The position numbers and the translations under genes are program-made. 64,000 nt of DNA, from positions 1-64,000 of the forward strand of contig JBCDJG010000011.1 in the NCBI GenBank assembly GCA_038748065.1, written 5' to 3'. This DNA comes from JBCDJG01 sp038748065 (lineage in GTDB: Bacteria > Pseudomonadota > Gammaproteobacteria > Pseudomonadales > Halieaceae). The notes beneath the pieces are model-generated. The model saw only the letters and a list, made by a program, of their open reading frames with translations, was not told the origin of the DNA and searched no databases. Of this stretch, positions 1 through 7,609 are shown piece by piece; position 1 is the first letter of the stretch; the number at the start of each line of letters is the position of its first letter.

Positions 1-52
1 CTGTAACCAAGCTGCCCGGCCCACTTGTCTCCTCCAATCAAGGACTTAGTGA

Positions 53-98
53 AACCGGACAGAATACTTGCTACACAACCGGACAGATTATTTGCTAC
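53..98. repeat. Tandem direct repeat upstream of tRNA-Arg
   Basis: Two 22-bp copies (53-74 and 77-98) of a sequence beginning AACCGGACAGA and ending TTGCTAC differ at three positions and lie 24 bp apart. They sit just before the tRNA promoter. The role is unknown; they could be a binding site for a regulator or a remnant of an insertion-sequence end. Confidence 0.6.
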
Positions 99-120
99 CT
101 ACACCAAGGCGCATAAGCCC

Positions 121-149
121 TTGACGATAAACAGCTTCCTCCCTATAGT
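121..149 (+). promoter_or_regulatory. Sigma-70 promoter of tRNA-Arg
   Basis: A TTGACG -35 box (121-126) and a TATAGT -10 box (144-149) are separated by exactly 17 bp. They are followed by a C-rich discriminator, as expected for a stringently controlled stable-RNA promoter. The tRNA 5' end lies 13 bp after the -10 box. Confidence 0.8.
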
Positions 150-161
150 ACGCCCCCTCAC

Positions 162-238
162 GCGCCTGTAGCTCAGCTGGATAGAGTACCTGGCTACGAA
201 CCAGGCGGTCGCACGTTCGAATCGTGCCAGGCGCGCCA
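162..238 (+). tRNA. tRNA-Arg (anticodon ACG)
   Basis: The sequence folds as a 77-nt cloverleaf. The acceptor stem pairs GCGCCTG (162-168) with CAGGCGC (228-234), followed by discriminator G235 and an encoded CCA (236-238). The anticodon stem CCTGG/CCAGG (189-193/201-205) encloses the loop CTACGAA with anticodon ACG at 196-198, which reads CGN arginine codons after A34 deamination. The 3' 49 bp double as the left attachment site of the integrated element. No terminator follows the tRNA here; the original one lies beyond the element, at 17021. Confidence 0.97.
190..238. other. Left attachment site (att) inside tRNA-Arg
   Basis: These 49 bp, from the anticodon stem to the encoded CCA, recur without mismatch at 16963-17011. 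Identity is lost on the base just outside each end (C189 against A16962, A239 against T17012). Integration into a tRNA 3' half with regeneration of the gene is the classical signature of a tyrosine integrase, and one lies next to this site. Confidence 0.93.
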
Positions 239-327
239 ATAATATCCCAAAATATCAACCACTTACGAACGACAGGCTCTCTGTCGGTGTGGGTTGCGCC
301 CGAGTGTTTGGGGAATGTTTTGGGGAA

Positions 328-1440
328 TTACCCCAGTTTCAGGCCAAATACTTCGCTAAGATCAATTCGGCTTTCGTAGACCTGCTCGCCATCTGCGGGG
401 GCGACCAGTCGACCGCGACGGTCGTAAACACTAGCCATCTTTTCGGACTTGTGCCCCGCGTCCTGCTCTTCCTGGTCCGTGTACCCTTTGGCCTTCAGAT
501 CGTGGAAAGTGAAGCGTTCTATGCCTGCCGCATCGGCTGCTTTTTGGAGCCTTGCCCACTGTGATTTGTGGTTCGAAATCGTATAGCGCGACCCCTTTCT
601 ATCATGCAGAAGCCACTCACTTTGAATCGGTTGTTTGTCAACTTCTGCATTCCATTCAAGGCTGTCTTTGACGGCAGCGATCAGACGCGGGGTCCATTTT
701 GTGATCTCTCCGCGTGATCCTTTGCTTCGATACACGCGCAGTCCAGCCTCACAGATATCATTTTTTCTAATTGAGTAAACCTCGTTGGCTCGCAGCCTAC
801 ACAAGTAGGCCAGTTCCATAGCCAGCGGCATATAGCTTCGTTGCGAGCAAAGCGACTTGTATCTTTGCAGTTCTTCATCCGTGACGTAACGGTCTCGCGA
901 CACTTCTCTGTTCAAGGTCACTTTCTCGCATGGGTTTATACGTGGGACGCGTGCATCTCTCTGAGCCATGTAGTTCCAGGCGGCTTTCAGAAACTGAACC
1001 CTTCGGTTCGCAGCGACTGGGTGTTTTCCATCCTTGTAACGATCCAGAAAACGTCGGATGAGGGGTGACTGGATATGCTCAAGTTTTTGCGCGCCGAGTG
1101 TCCGACCGTCGTTTGTGGGCTGGCCAATCAATGACTTTTGATATATTTCAAAGTCGGCTTGCGTCTTTGCAGGTAGACTCTTGACGTGTGGTGAATTCAT
1201 ATACGCATTGATAAGCCATGCAACGGTGTACAGATTTGCGCTGTCGCCGGTGGCCATATCGTAGGCTTCAAAAAGCTGACGCACGGGTGCTCTAAGCGAA
1301 CACAAACGGACGCGTTTGCCGTAGGTTTTCTTGCCGTTTACAACACCCAAATAGGGCCGGTAAACCCAATTGTTCCCACTCTTCTCGACACCCTTGGGTA
1401 GGTGGGCGTTGGCTCTCATGCGGCGGCGTCCAGCAGTCAT
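328..1440 (-). CDS. Tyrosine recombinase (phage integrase)
   Basis: This 370-residue protein is the site-specific recombinase expected to integrate and excise the element at tRNA-Arg. The catalytic set can be placed as R217 (in RLRANEV), K240, H313-D-L-K316, H330 and Y339 (SVYDRRG). The usual second arginine of the HxxR box is a lysine here, a variant I recall from related phage integrases. An N-terminal arm-binding region and a central SAM-like core-binding region (about 65-170) precede the catalytic domain. Its stop lies about 90 bp from the attachment site. It is the last gene of a minus-strand run, with its start only 5 bp after the preceding gene. M8 is an alternative start. Confidence 0.93.
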   Translation of the reverse strand: MTAGRRRMRANAHLPKGVEKSGNNWVYRPYLGVVNGKKTYGKRVRLCSLRAPVRQLFEAYDMATGDSANLYTVAWLINAYMNSPHVKSLPAKTQADFEIYQKSLIGQPTNDGRTLGAQKLEHIQSPLIRRFLDRYKDGKHPVAANRRVQFLKAAWNYMAQRDARVPRINPCEKVTLNREVSRDRYVTDEELQRYKSLCSQRSYMPLAMELAYLCRLRANEVYSIRKNDICEAGLRVYRSKGSRGEITKWTPRLIAAVKDSLEWNAEVDKQPIQSEWLLHDRKGSRYTISNHKSQWARLQKAADAAGIERFTFHDLKAKGYTDQEEQDAGHKSEKMASVYDRRGRLVAPADGEQVYESRIDLSEVFGLKLG

Positions 1441-1445
1441 AGCTC

Positions 1446-2201
1446 TTAACTCCCTTTAGATTTCTCTTCAATCAAATCGGTTGTCTCGTCCGCATTCGAT
1501 CCTTCTTTGATCTGACCAAAGCTGGAGATGGTTGCGGATTGAATAAACTCGACGCGATTAGTCTCTGGTATCCAGATCAGGTGATAGGCGCCTACGACGC
1601 GCACCAAATTTCCTGTGATCTGCTGTCCGTTGACCGTGAACAGGTAGTCTTCTTCGGATTTTGTTTTCTCTGCGTCCGCGTATCCCCTCCAAGCCATGTA
1701 TGAAAGTGCAAGTGGGGCAACAATCATTGTAATGACAAACCATAGTGGAGTGCGCTGCCTGATCTTCTCGACCCTGAAGATTAAGAACCAAATAACCAGC
1801 CAAACTACTAGCGCCGCCATAGCAAGCGTATCCCATGAAAACGGAATAACACCCGCGATCATTAATGGCACAGCCAGTATAGGAATTGCCATCATGAACA
1901 AGTAAGGGAGGTCTCGCATTAAGCGAGTTCGCTTTGGGTTCTTACTCTGATCTATGATCTCTTCTTCGCTTCTTCCGCCTTCTATTGCTCGGGTGATCAT
2001 TTCTAAAGTGGCCAAGATGAAACCCAATATGACAATGCCAGGAAGCCAGAGCAGGGCAGAGCGCATGTGATCGCTCACGGTCGTAGGTAGTTGTCGGAAA
2101 CTTAATTCAAAGTACCCATAGAAGCCCAGATCATACGTCACAGACAAAATGAGAAGCGCTGCTGTGGAGAGACTGATGTAAGCTGGAATCCGCTCAATCA
2201 T
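1446..2201 (-). CDS. Multi-pass membrane protein of unknown function
   Basis: I do not recognise this 251-residue protein. Hydrophobic segments at about 7-25, 48-68, 100-118, 125-145 and 152-172 predict five membrane spans. An acidic loop lies between the second and third, and a charged soluble tail runs from about 180 to 251. It sits between the glycosyltransferase and the integrase, with 4-5 bp gaps on either side, so the three genes are probably co-transcribed. In prophages, membrane proteins beside glycosyltransferases often take part in surface modification (flippases or O-antigen modification); that role here is only an inference from position. Confidence 0.75.
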   Translation of the reverse strand: MIERIPAYISLSTAALLILSVTYDLGFYGYFELSFRQLPTTVSDHMRSALLWLPGIVILGFILATLEMITRAIEGGRSEEEIIDQSKNPKRTRLMRDLPYLFMMAIPILAVPLMIAGVIPFSWDTLAMAALVVWLVIWFLIFRVEKIRQRTPLWFVITMIVAPLALSYMAWRGYADAEKTKSEEDYLFTVNGQQITGNLVRVVGAYHLIWIPETNRVEFIQSATISSFGQIKEGSNADETTDLIEEKSKGS

Positions 2202-2205
2202 CTAT

Positions 2206-3021
2206 TCAAACACTCATGGTCTGAATCGTTGATGTAGCTGATAGACCGTGCTCCACGTAGGGTATCGCTCCGATGCCGCCCAGCTCCTTAATTGAACGGA
2301 TTTCGTCGATGAACTGAGTGGCAAGAATTCTACGATAAGCTGCTGCTATCTGATCGCCAGGATTCAGTGACTCTCTGAGCCGGGCCGCTAGCGCATACAG
2401 CCGCCAGCATGGCCGTTCCTTCAGGTCTCGTTCCAGTAGCTCCAGGTAGTATTCGATTTTATCTCTTGGTGGTCTGGCTGGGTTCTCGTCGGTATGATTT
2501 TCGATAACGATTCCGGAACGCTTCACACGAATGTTTGGGTCCAGTTCATTAATAGTGCAATGCACTCGTCCCAAAAAACGGATGTCTGGCCGATTGCGGA
2601 ACAGTCGAATGAAGGGGTTGTCGAGAAGCCACCGCATCGGGTACTGCGTATCACGAACATAGCCCGGCAGGGGCCTGCGGGCCACGCATCTCTGGTTGAT
2701 CATAATGGCATCGCAGTCAGGCTCCTCCACAAGCGCGCGTAGCCTTCTCGAGTCTCTAGCATGCATTAGCTCATCTGCATCCAAGACTAGAATCCAGTCA
2801 CCCGTGGCGTGTTCGATGGCGCAGTTGTAAGCAGCGCCGAAGTTGTCGCACCACGGGAATTCACAATAGACATCCGCGAGTTGCTTGGCGACTTGTGCTG
2901 CTTCTGGTTGCGAGCCCGTATCGCAAATGACAACTTCATCCACGTACTGGCGTACCGAATCTACCGCGCGTGTGAAAAGCTCGGCCTCATCTTTTACGAT
3001 CATGCAGACTGACAGTTTCAA
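2206..3021 (-). CDS. Family 2 glycosyltransferase
   Basis: The 271-residue protein opens with the GT-A fold signature SVCMIVKDEA, continues with VICDTGS, and has the metal/nucleotide-sugar DxD motif as D81-A-D83 (ILVLDADE). It resembles GT2 enzymes that transfer a sugar from a nucleotide donor to lipopolysaccharide or another surface glycan. The C-terminal third (about 200-271) is less conserved. The gene overlaps the upstream small regulator by 4 bp and precedes the membrane protein, so it belongs to the lysogenic side of the element. A role in altering the host surface to exclude other phages is plausible but not shown by the sequence. Confidence 0.88.
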   Translation of the reverse strand: MKLSVCMIVKDEAELFTRAVDSVRQYVDEVVICDTGSQPEAAQVAKQLADVYCEFPWCDNFGAAYNCAIEHATGDWILVLDADELMHARDSRRLRALVEEPDCDAIMINQRCVARRPLPGYVRDTQYPMRWLLDNPFIRLFRNRPDIRFLGRVHCTINELDPNIRVKRSGIVIENHTDENPARPPRDKIEYYLELLERDLKERPCWRLYALAARLRESLNPGDQIAAAYRRILATQFIDEIRSIKELGGIGAIPYVEHGLSATSTIQTMSV

Positions 3022-3215
3022 CCCTTAAGCTCTCGTTCGATTGCTTTCCGCACAATGTCAGAGACGCCCACGCGCTCGCCAGTGGCCGCCTGACGCTCTC
3101 CAGCGAGCTTGACTAGCTGAGCATGTACGTTGCCCGAGACGCGCACGGTGAGCGTGTGGCTGTCTCCCAAGTGGCTTGGCCGTCCACGGCGGGGCTTTGC
3201 TCCTGGTCTGGGCAT
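3018..3215 (-). CDS. Small ribbon-helix-helix-like DNA-binding protein
   Basis: This 65-residue basic protein has the pattern of a ribbon-helix-helix regulator: a short strand (HTLTVRVSGNVHAQL) followed by two helices ending in SDIVRKAIERELKG. The N-terminal tail is rich in Arg, Pro and Gly. A GGGAG ribosome-binding site precedes the ATG. The stop overlaps the glycosyltransferase start by 4 bp, suggesting translational coupling. It may autoregulate through the inverted repeat at 3366-3384, about 150 bp upstream. Confidence 0.7.
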   Translation of the reverse strand: MPRPGAKPRRGRPSHLGDSHTLTVRVSGNVHAQLVKLAGERQAATGERVGVSDIVRKAIERELKG

Positions 3216-3365
3216 TTCTTACTCCCGGGTAAGTAACTGAGCCGGTGCCAGCCTCCTGCTGGCGTAATTTGACGGAGTGGCGTGGTGCCTGTGGGGCGGG
3301 GAGTCAGCCCGCTGGGTGGCGCAGTCTTGCGGCTTAAGGGCCGCTTTCCTCTCGCGCAGTGGTAT

Positions 3366-3384
3366 TTGTATTACAAAAATACAA
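3366..3384. promoter_or_regulatory. Inverted repeat, candidate operator
   Basis: TTGTATT (3366-3372) and AATACAA (3378-3384) form a perfect 7-bp inverted repeat with a 5-bp spacer. It lies in the A+T-rich part of the 241-bp gap between the 198-codon regulator frame and the small regulator at 3018. The rest of that gap (3216-3456) shows no convincing gene. Confidence 0.5.
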
Positions 3385-3456
3385 TAATGCTGGCGGGGTT
3401 GGATGTCAACAAAGATCGCGGACACGCCAGTTGTTCGATAACTTGCGAGCGTAGGA

Positions 3457-4032
3457 TTACTTCACCACCTTGAGATAGGTGTCCCAAACGGAGAAAGCGC
3501 CATCCAAGAAACCCTCGCGGAACGATCCACCCAATGCGTCCATATCAGCCTCGCCATCCAAGAGCGCAATCCTCCAGTAATCTCCAGCATGCGTTTCCCA
3601 GAAGTCTCGCGTTTCATCTCGACCTTCCTCGACAGCGAGCAGCATATCGTCCTCCGACATTGCGGGATTGAACCTTATAGCTATGGGCAGGCCAGATGCA
3701 CTGGCAGTGGTCCCGTCGGGATCAACCTCGTTGCTGTCACTGAGATTCTTCAGCTCCGAATACTCTGCATGTTTTTCGGCCCAGATCATTCCTAGTCTCC
3801 GGCCTTTTTCTTCCATCGTTTCACCTGACTCCGCAAGGTGCTTTTGCCGTGATGCCTCAAGTCTCTGTGTGGTTTCGCTCATACCTTCCTCCTTAAACAG
3901 CTCTACTGATTCGATTCGATCTAACTCCCTTTCGAACGCCCTGGCGGCGATGCCGCTCCAGTTCGGTGGTGCCTTTACTGTGTCCATCCGCGCCTTGAGT
4001 TGGTCTGGAATGGATATAGTTGTGCGTGCCAT
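3457..4032 (-). CDS. RHH-type regulator with long acidic C-terminal region
   Basis: I chose the ATG at 4032 because GGAGGG lies just upstream, although an in-frame ATG at 4053 exists. The 191-residue protein starts with a ribbon-helix-helix motif (ARTTISIPDQLKARMD, then NWSGIAARAFERELDR). A charged helical stretch (about 40-80) and an acidic C-terminal region rich in Asp, Glu and aromatic residues follow; I do not recognise that region. It resembles antitoxin-type CopG/Arc proteins but no toxin gene is adjacent. Four phased TATGCA boxes immediately upstream suggest autoregulation. Confidence 0.7.
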   Translation of the reverse strand: MARTTISIPDQLKARMDTVKAPPNWSGIAARAFERELDRIESVELFKEEGMSETTQRLEASRQKHLAESGETMEEKGRRLGMIWAEKHAEYSELKNLSDSNEVDPDGTTASASGLPIAIRFNPAMSEDDMLLAVEEGRDETRDFWETHAGDYWRIALLDGEADMDALGGSFREGFLDGAFSVWDTYLKVVK

Positions 4033-4043
4033 AAGTCCCTCCA

Positions 4044-4109
4044 TATGCATCAATTTATTTTATTATGCATAATATAAAAATATTATGCAAATAGAAATTT
4101 GCTATGCAT
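4044..4109. promoter_or_regulatory. Four phased TATGCA boxes, candidate operator array
   Basis: TATGCAT or TATGCAA occurs at 4044-4050, 4064-4070, 4084-4090 and 4103-4109, giving start-to-start steps of 20, 20 and 19 bp, close to two helical turns. The second copy is the centre of a perfect 12-bp palindrome, ATTATGCATAAT (4062-4073). The array spans the region just upstream of the RHH gene that starts at 4032 and overlaps the end of the gene beyond it. Tandem half-sites on one face of the helix suit cooperative binding by an RHH dimer. Confidence 0.65.
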
Positions 4110-5130
4110 AACCTGCGCGAGCTGGCTGATAATCCAGCAACAGCTTAAACAGCCCCAGGCAGGCCGCAGCCTCCTGGTTCAGCCCCGTGCTGGTCTTCCA
4201 GAGCTTCCCCAGACGAACGTCACGCGATTGCCAATATGATTGGACGTACTTAACGTCTTTTGCAGAGTAATTGGCCCAGTGGAAGCTCATGGACGATCCA
4301 GAGACACGTTCAGGGTTATCTACCTCCGATAAGCACTGACCAGAGCGGTTGGTGCTGGACAGGGTTGGCTCTCCGAAATGGACCCTACGGTTTTTCCAGC
4401 GCTGCTGGTAACCGAGGCCTGTCTTCTCAAACGCTTGCTTCACCAGCGGGAGGGTATCTTTATCCGCGACCACTTCACCATGGATATGGAATCCCGCAAT
4501 GTCAGTGCCTGAGTTCTCCAGCACGAACCAAAAGGGCACGGCTTGACCTGGCAGGAACTCATTGAGACAGGTTTTTACCCTATCGTTGATGAGTTGAGAG
4601 AGGTTGTCATGCGTGCGCTGTGACAGACGCTCCAGAAAATCCTGCCCCAGTCTGACAGTGAACGTACAAACGTTTTCATCGCCCAGCGCTACTTGGTACA
4701 TGGCAAATCGAATGAAGGGGTCGGCCTTTGAAAGGTCGCTTGAGATGGTCTTACCCTTGAGCCTGGCAGCAAGCAGCATGGCGTCTACAGGATGGGATTT
4801 AAGGAATTCAGTGATCAGTGATTGAAGGTCTTCAGGTGGTAATGACTCCAGGGTGTTCAAAAGTCCCTGGTTGCTGGGTGCTGTGAGTGTTGAAGTGGGG
4901 GAGGGTGAGTTGGCATATATAACTACATGGTTTTTTCGCAGGAAACGGACGAACGCAGCCGCAGGCCGCATGTAGACTGGGCTCGGCGACGTTTTTAACG
5001 CTCCTAATCGAGGTGACGAAAGTCGGGTTTTCGCACGAGATTCGCTGTCAGTGGCGTCTCGCTGCTCAATGTGGCTCAGCAGTTCGGCCAGGACATAGTC
5101 AGGATCGTTCGGGTTCGTGGGGTAGGTCAT
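4102..5130 (-). CDS. Putative HUH-type replication initiator
   Basis: The 342-residue protein contains a region (about 195-300) that looks like a rolling-circle replication endonuclease. A strand with FHIHGEV places H215 and H217 as an HUH-like metal pair, and a later helix NYSAKDVKYVQSYW holds Y288, K291, K294 and Y295 in the spacing of a YxxKY-type active site. The first 110 residues are of low complexity and unassigned. No good Shine-Dalgarno precedes the ATG, and a hairpin lies about 32 bp upstream. In the element this is the most likely replication gene, but the family assignment rests on short motifs only. An unrelated phage protein is possible. Confidence 0.5.
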   Translation of the reverse strand: MTYPTNPNDPDYVLAELLSHIEQRDATDSESRAKTRLSSPRLGALKTSPSPVYMRPAAAFVRFLRKNHVVIYANSPSPTSTLTAPSNQGLLNTLESLPPEDLQSLITEFLKSHPVDAMLLAARLKGKTISSDLSKADPFIRFAMYQVALGDENVCTFTVRLGQDFLERLSQRTHDNLSQLINDRVKTCLNEFLPGQAVPFWFVLENSGTDIAGFHIHGEVVADKDTLPLVKQAFEKTGLGYQQRWKNRRVHFGEPTLSSTNRSGQCLSEVDNPERVSGSSMSFHWANYSAKDVKYVQSYWQSRDVRLGKLWKTSTGLNQEAAACLGLFKLLLDYQPARAGYA

Positions 5131-5161
5131 GGTAAAATTAGAACGCTTTCAACAGAGCACC

Positions 5162-5192
5162 GCCCCTGGTCAGGTTGGTCGCCGCCAGGGGC
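5162..5192. promoter_or_regulatory. Hairpin before the putative replication gene
   Basis: GCCCCTGG (5162-5169) pairs with CCAGGGGC (5185-5192) around a 15-nt loop. On the minus strand it follows the stop of the gene at 5199-5696 and precedes the putative replication gene. Without a T-tract on that strand it is a weak terminator; a leader structure or origin hairpin is possible. Confidence 0.5.
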
Positions 5193-5198
5193 ATTTTC

Positions 5199-5696
5199 TC
5201 AGCCGTCGTGATCCATCGCAGCCTTCCGCGCAGCATCGAGCCAATCAGCGACCTCATTCGCCATGCTTGGCGACAGTGTTTTTATATATTTTTTGCCGTC
5301 TTTCGTGAAGACTTCTAGTTTCACGGCTTTTGCCTGCTTCGACACGTGCAGAATTTTCCCGTCAAACTCTGTCGTAATTGGCCGCGTCTCAGGCTGACCC
5401 CTGTTTTTCGATGCCGAGCGTAGATAGCCGGACAGATACTTTGCCTCTAAATCGGCCAAGTGAATCAGGGGCGTTGATTCTCCCGTGTTCGACATTTTGA
5501 AGCAGAGAAGAACGTGCCCCGTCTCAATTGAGAAGGCTGCAATCAAACCAGGTAGTTTCACCTTCCGCTTCCTGGCGTCGCGCGCAATCATTTTCTCCAG
5601 GTAGTCAGTGAGAGGAATCTGATCAATCTTGGCCAGTTGCTGCGCCTGCTGGACGCGCTCTGTTGGCATGGCAATCGTTTTGCGTGATGCGCCCAT
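5199..5696 (-). CDS. Hypothetical protein with RHH-like N-terminus
   Basis: The ATG at 5696 is chosen because GGAG lies about 9 nt upstream; the in-frame ATG 33 nt earlier has no such site. The 165-residue product begins with an RHH-like segment (KTIAMPTERVQQAQQLAKI, then PLTDYLEKMIARDARKR), followed by a beta-rich region from about 50 to 130 and a C-terminal helix. I do not recognise the rest. A near-palindrome at 5731-5756 lies just upstream, a likely place for autoregulation. Confidence 0.65.
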   Translation of the reverse strand: MGASRKTIAMPTERVQQAQQLAKIDQIPLTDYLEKMIARDARKRKVKLPGLIAAFSIETGHVLLCFKMSNTGESTPLIHLADLEAKYLSGYLRSASKNRGQPETRPITTEFDGKILHVSKQAKAVKLEVFTKDGKKYIKTLSPSMANEVADWLDAARKAAMDHDG

Positions 5697-5730
5697 GGCG
5701 GGTTCTCCGTTAAAAATAGGAGGAACCATT

Positions 5731-5756
5731 ATACCACAATAGTGTACTAATGGTAT
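5731..5756. promoter_or_regulatory. Near-palindromic operator candidate
   Basis: ATACCA (5731-5736) and TGGTAT (5751-5756) form the outer arms. TAGT and ACTA (5740-5743, 5746-5749) form an inner pair whose centre is shifted by 1 bp. The site lies 35-60 bp upstream of the chosen start of the RHH-like gene. Confidence 0.5.
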
Positions 5757-5834
5757 AGGGCTCTATTGAGGGGTGCGAACGATTGTGTCTGCTGTGGGCC
5801 TACTGCGGACTCTGAATTTTAGGCCTCGAGCTGG

Positions 5835-6233
5835 TTAGCTAGTGTCACGACTTGTGGCAATCGCATCGACGCGAAACTTTATCTCAAAGTCTGCCCCGCG
5901 ATACGAATCAAAGTGACTCGCGAACGTATCGACCCTTACTCTGAGGCTCTCGCCACAGTGCGGCCCCAGTGCTCTCGTCAGCATATCCTCAACTTGTTTA
6001 GCTGATAATTTCCGAAGCTGTGGCTGGATGTCTGGGGGAATGTTCCCAAAAATGTCATCGAACGTGCCGGGCTCAGGCAGTGCGCCGTCAACTGCGTCTC
6101 TCAACTTCCGTAGAATCTCGTCGGCATAGGTGGGGTGGGGTTCTATCCCTCCAGAGTCTATTCTGGAGAGCATTTCTTTGGCATCTTCAGGGTCGGTTGG
6201 GACTTGATTAGGTAGCAGTAAATCGCCTGACAT
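5835..6233 (-). CDS. Hypothetical protein of the element
   Basis: I do not recognise this 132-residue acidic protein. The ATG at 6233 is preceded by CGGAG at good spacing, whereas the upstream in-frame start at 6269 lacks one. The predicted structure is helical in the first 90 residues, with a strand-rich end. The gene is separated from its neighbours by about 130 bp on each side and so may have its own promoter. Confidence 0.6.
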   Translation of the reverse strand: MSGDLLLPNQVPTDPEDAKEMLSRIDSGGIEPHPTYADEILRKLRDAVDGALPEPGTFDDIFGNIPPDIQPQLRKLSAKQVEDMLTRALGPHCGESLRVRVDTFASHFDSYRGADFEIKFRVDAIATSRDTS

Positions 6234-6363
6234 GTTTCGCTCCGGTGAGTGGTCCAGCCTGCTCGGCAAGACGGTTAGGCTAACAGTTCTGTCGGCGGTA
6301 ATAAAAGACTGGCAGATATCCGATATGTAGGTGCTCTGGTAGTTCGTGTTTAGAGCTCACCCA

Positions 6364-6942
6364 TTATCCGCGAGGCGTCGTAATACTGGTATTCACACCC
6401 GCCTTCTTCAGTATCCTGTGCACGGTCGGCTTAGTGCTTCCTAAAGCCTTCGCGGCCTTGCCTATGCTGCCCTGGTCCTTGTAGGCGGCTATAACGTCCT
6501 CTGTAGCCAATTCCTGCTTGCGCCCAAACTTAACTCCCTTTTCCTGCGCTGCGCGTATCCCCGCCATTTGACGTTCACGGCGAAGTTCGTTTTCAAATTC
6601 TGCAAACGTGGAGAGGATGCCGAACAGCAGCTTGCCTTCACGTGTCGTTGTGTCGATGTTTTGATCCAGCACCACGAAACCCACGCCCTCATCATGCAAC
6701 TGGCCTACGATGGTGCTCAGGTCGTTCAGGCTCCGGCCCAGACGGTCCAGCTTGGTGATGCAAACAGTGTCGCCCTCCCGAACGAAATTGAGCATTTCCC
6801 TCAGCTTGGGCCTATCAGCGGTCATGCCTGACAGTTTCTCTCGGTAGATGTGTTTCGGATCGCAGCCAGCCTGCTTCAGGGCTTCTACCTGAAGTTTCAA
6901 GGACTGGCCGGTGCTGCTGACGCGTGCGTAGCCAACTTTCAT
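6364..6942 (-). CDS. Serine recombinase (resolvase/invertase family)
   Basis: The 192-residue protein has the resolvase N-terminal domain, with VGYARVSS carrying the nucleophile serine (S9) and the conserved LDRLGRSLNDL arginine motif around residues 65-75. A C-terminal Hin-like helix-turn-helix (about 150-185) follows. The ATG at 6942 is supported by AGGAGAA; a longer frame to 7056 encodes only a proline/arginine-rich stretch with no family similarity. Small serine recombinases resolve dimers or invert segments, and are more usual on plasmids and transposons than beside a tyrosine integrase. It may resolve replicated copies of this element. I saw no obvious inverted segment around it. Confidence 0.92.
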   Translation of the reverse strand: MKVGYARVSSTGQSLKLQVEALKQAGCDPKHIYREKLSGMTADRPKLREMLNFVREGDTVCITKLDRLGRSLNDLSTIVGQLHDEGVGFVVLDQNIDTTTREGKLLFGILSTFAEFENELRRERQMAGIRAAQEKGVKFGRKQELATEDVIAAYKDQGSIGKAAKALGSTKPTVHRILKKAGVNTSITTPRG

Positions 6943-7062
6943 GCTCGTTCTCCTGTGCGCCCGTGAGCGCATTTCAATTTTCGGGTGAGGTGGCCCAGGT
7001 GGTCGGCCCCTAGCCCTCGGAGGTGGGAGGGTAGGGCGGATGCCACCGTTCAACAATGTTGG

Positions 7063-7086
7063 AACTATATGTAACGCATTATAGTT
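7063..7086. promoter_or_regulatory. Inverted repeat upstream of the serine recombinase
   Basis: AACTATA (7063-7069) and TATAGTT (7080-7086) form a perfect 7-bp inverted repeat with a 10-bp spacer containing GTAACGC; GTAACGC recurs near 7146. It lies about 120 bp upstream of the recombinase start and is a candidate operator or resolution subsite. Confidence 0.45.
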
Positions 7087-7156
7087 GAACGGATATGGAA
7101 CGGCAATAGAAGAGAAGAAAAAAAGTTAAGAAAAGTATACTTTGTGTAACGCGAGA

Positions 7157-7546
7157 TTAGTCGCCCAGGATGAGTGCCGCGTGATCATCTGGCAGTTCCT
7201 GGTCAGCTTTGGTTATGTCGCGAGACTTACTGGCTAGGCCTAGCTGCAAGAGGATTGCCCGCAGCTTGTCCGCGTTGGCACGGTACTCACTGGACTTGAT
7301 AGATTTGCCAGCCAGTAGCTTGGCTTCGTCAGATTCCAGTAACAAACACAGAGTGGCTGCACGTCGTAGCAGGATGCCCTGGCTGGCTGTTGGCGCGCCG
7401 CCAAGCTGAGCAGCCAGTCGTCGTATGTGGTCGCGCCACACGCGTCCCTGGCGCGTTCTGAGATCGATCCGCTTACCGTCATGTTCAAGGCCATCGGTGT
7501 TTACGACAGCTTCTACGGCTTCTGGTAGCCGCTGAGGGTTAGTGGC
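7157..7546 (-). CDS. Hypothetical phage-type protein
   Basis: I do not recognise this 129-residue, mostly helical protein (MATNPQRLPEAVEAV...). The ATG at 7546 is the first ATG; an in-frame TTG at 7588 is possible and neither has a strong ribosome-binding site. The gene follows the small protein at 7610-7978 in the head-gene run. Position and helical content are compatible with a DNA-binding or small-terminase-like protein, but no motif proves it. Confidence 0.6.
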   Translation of the reverse strand, partial: ATNPQRLPEAVEAVVNTDGLEHDGKRIDLRTRQGRVWRDHIRRLAAQLGGAPTASQGILLRRAATLCLLLESDEAKLLAGKSIKSSEYRANADKLRAILLQLGLASKSRDITKADQELPDDHAALILGD

Positions 7547-7609
7547 CATCGCTGAGCAAGGCGACCGTTTGCGCCCGATTGCCGACAAGTGGCCAAGTAT
7601 AAGTACGCT

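Noticed and set aside
3219..3425. 68-residue frame on the minus strand
   Set aside because: No ribosome-binding site, odd composition, and it covers the inverted repeat and promoter region of the neighbouring RHH gene.
6943..7056. N-terminal extension of the serine recombinase
   Set aside because: Pro/Arg-rich sequence without family similarity; the ATG at 6942 has a strong ribosome-binding site and gives the normal MKVGYARVS start.
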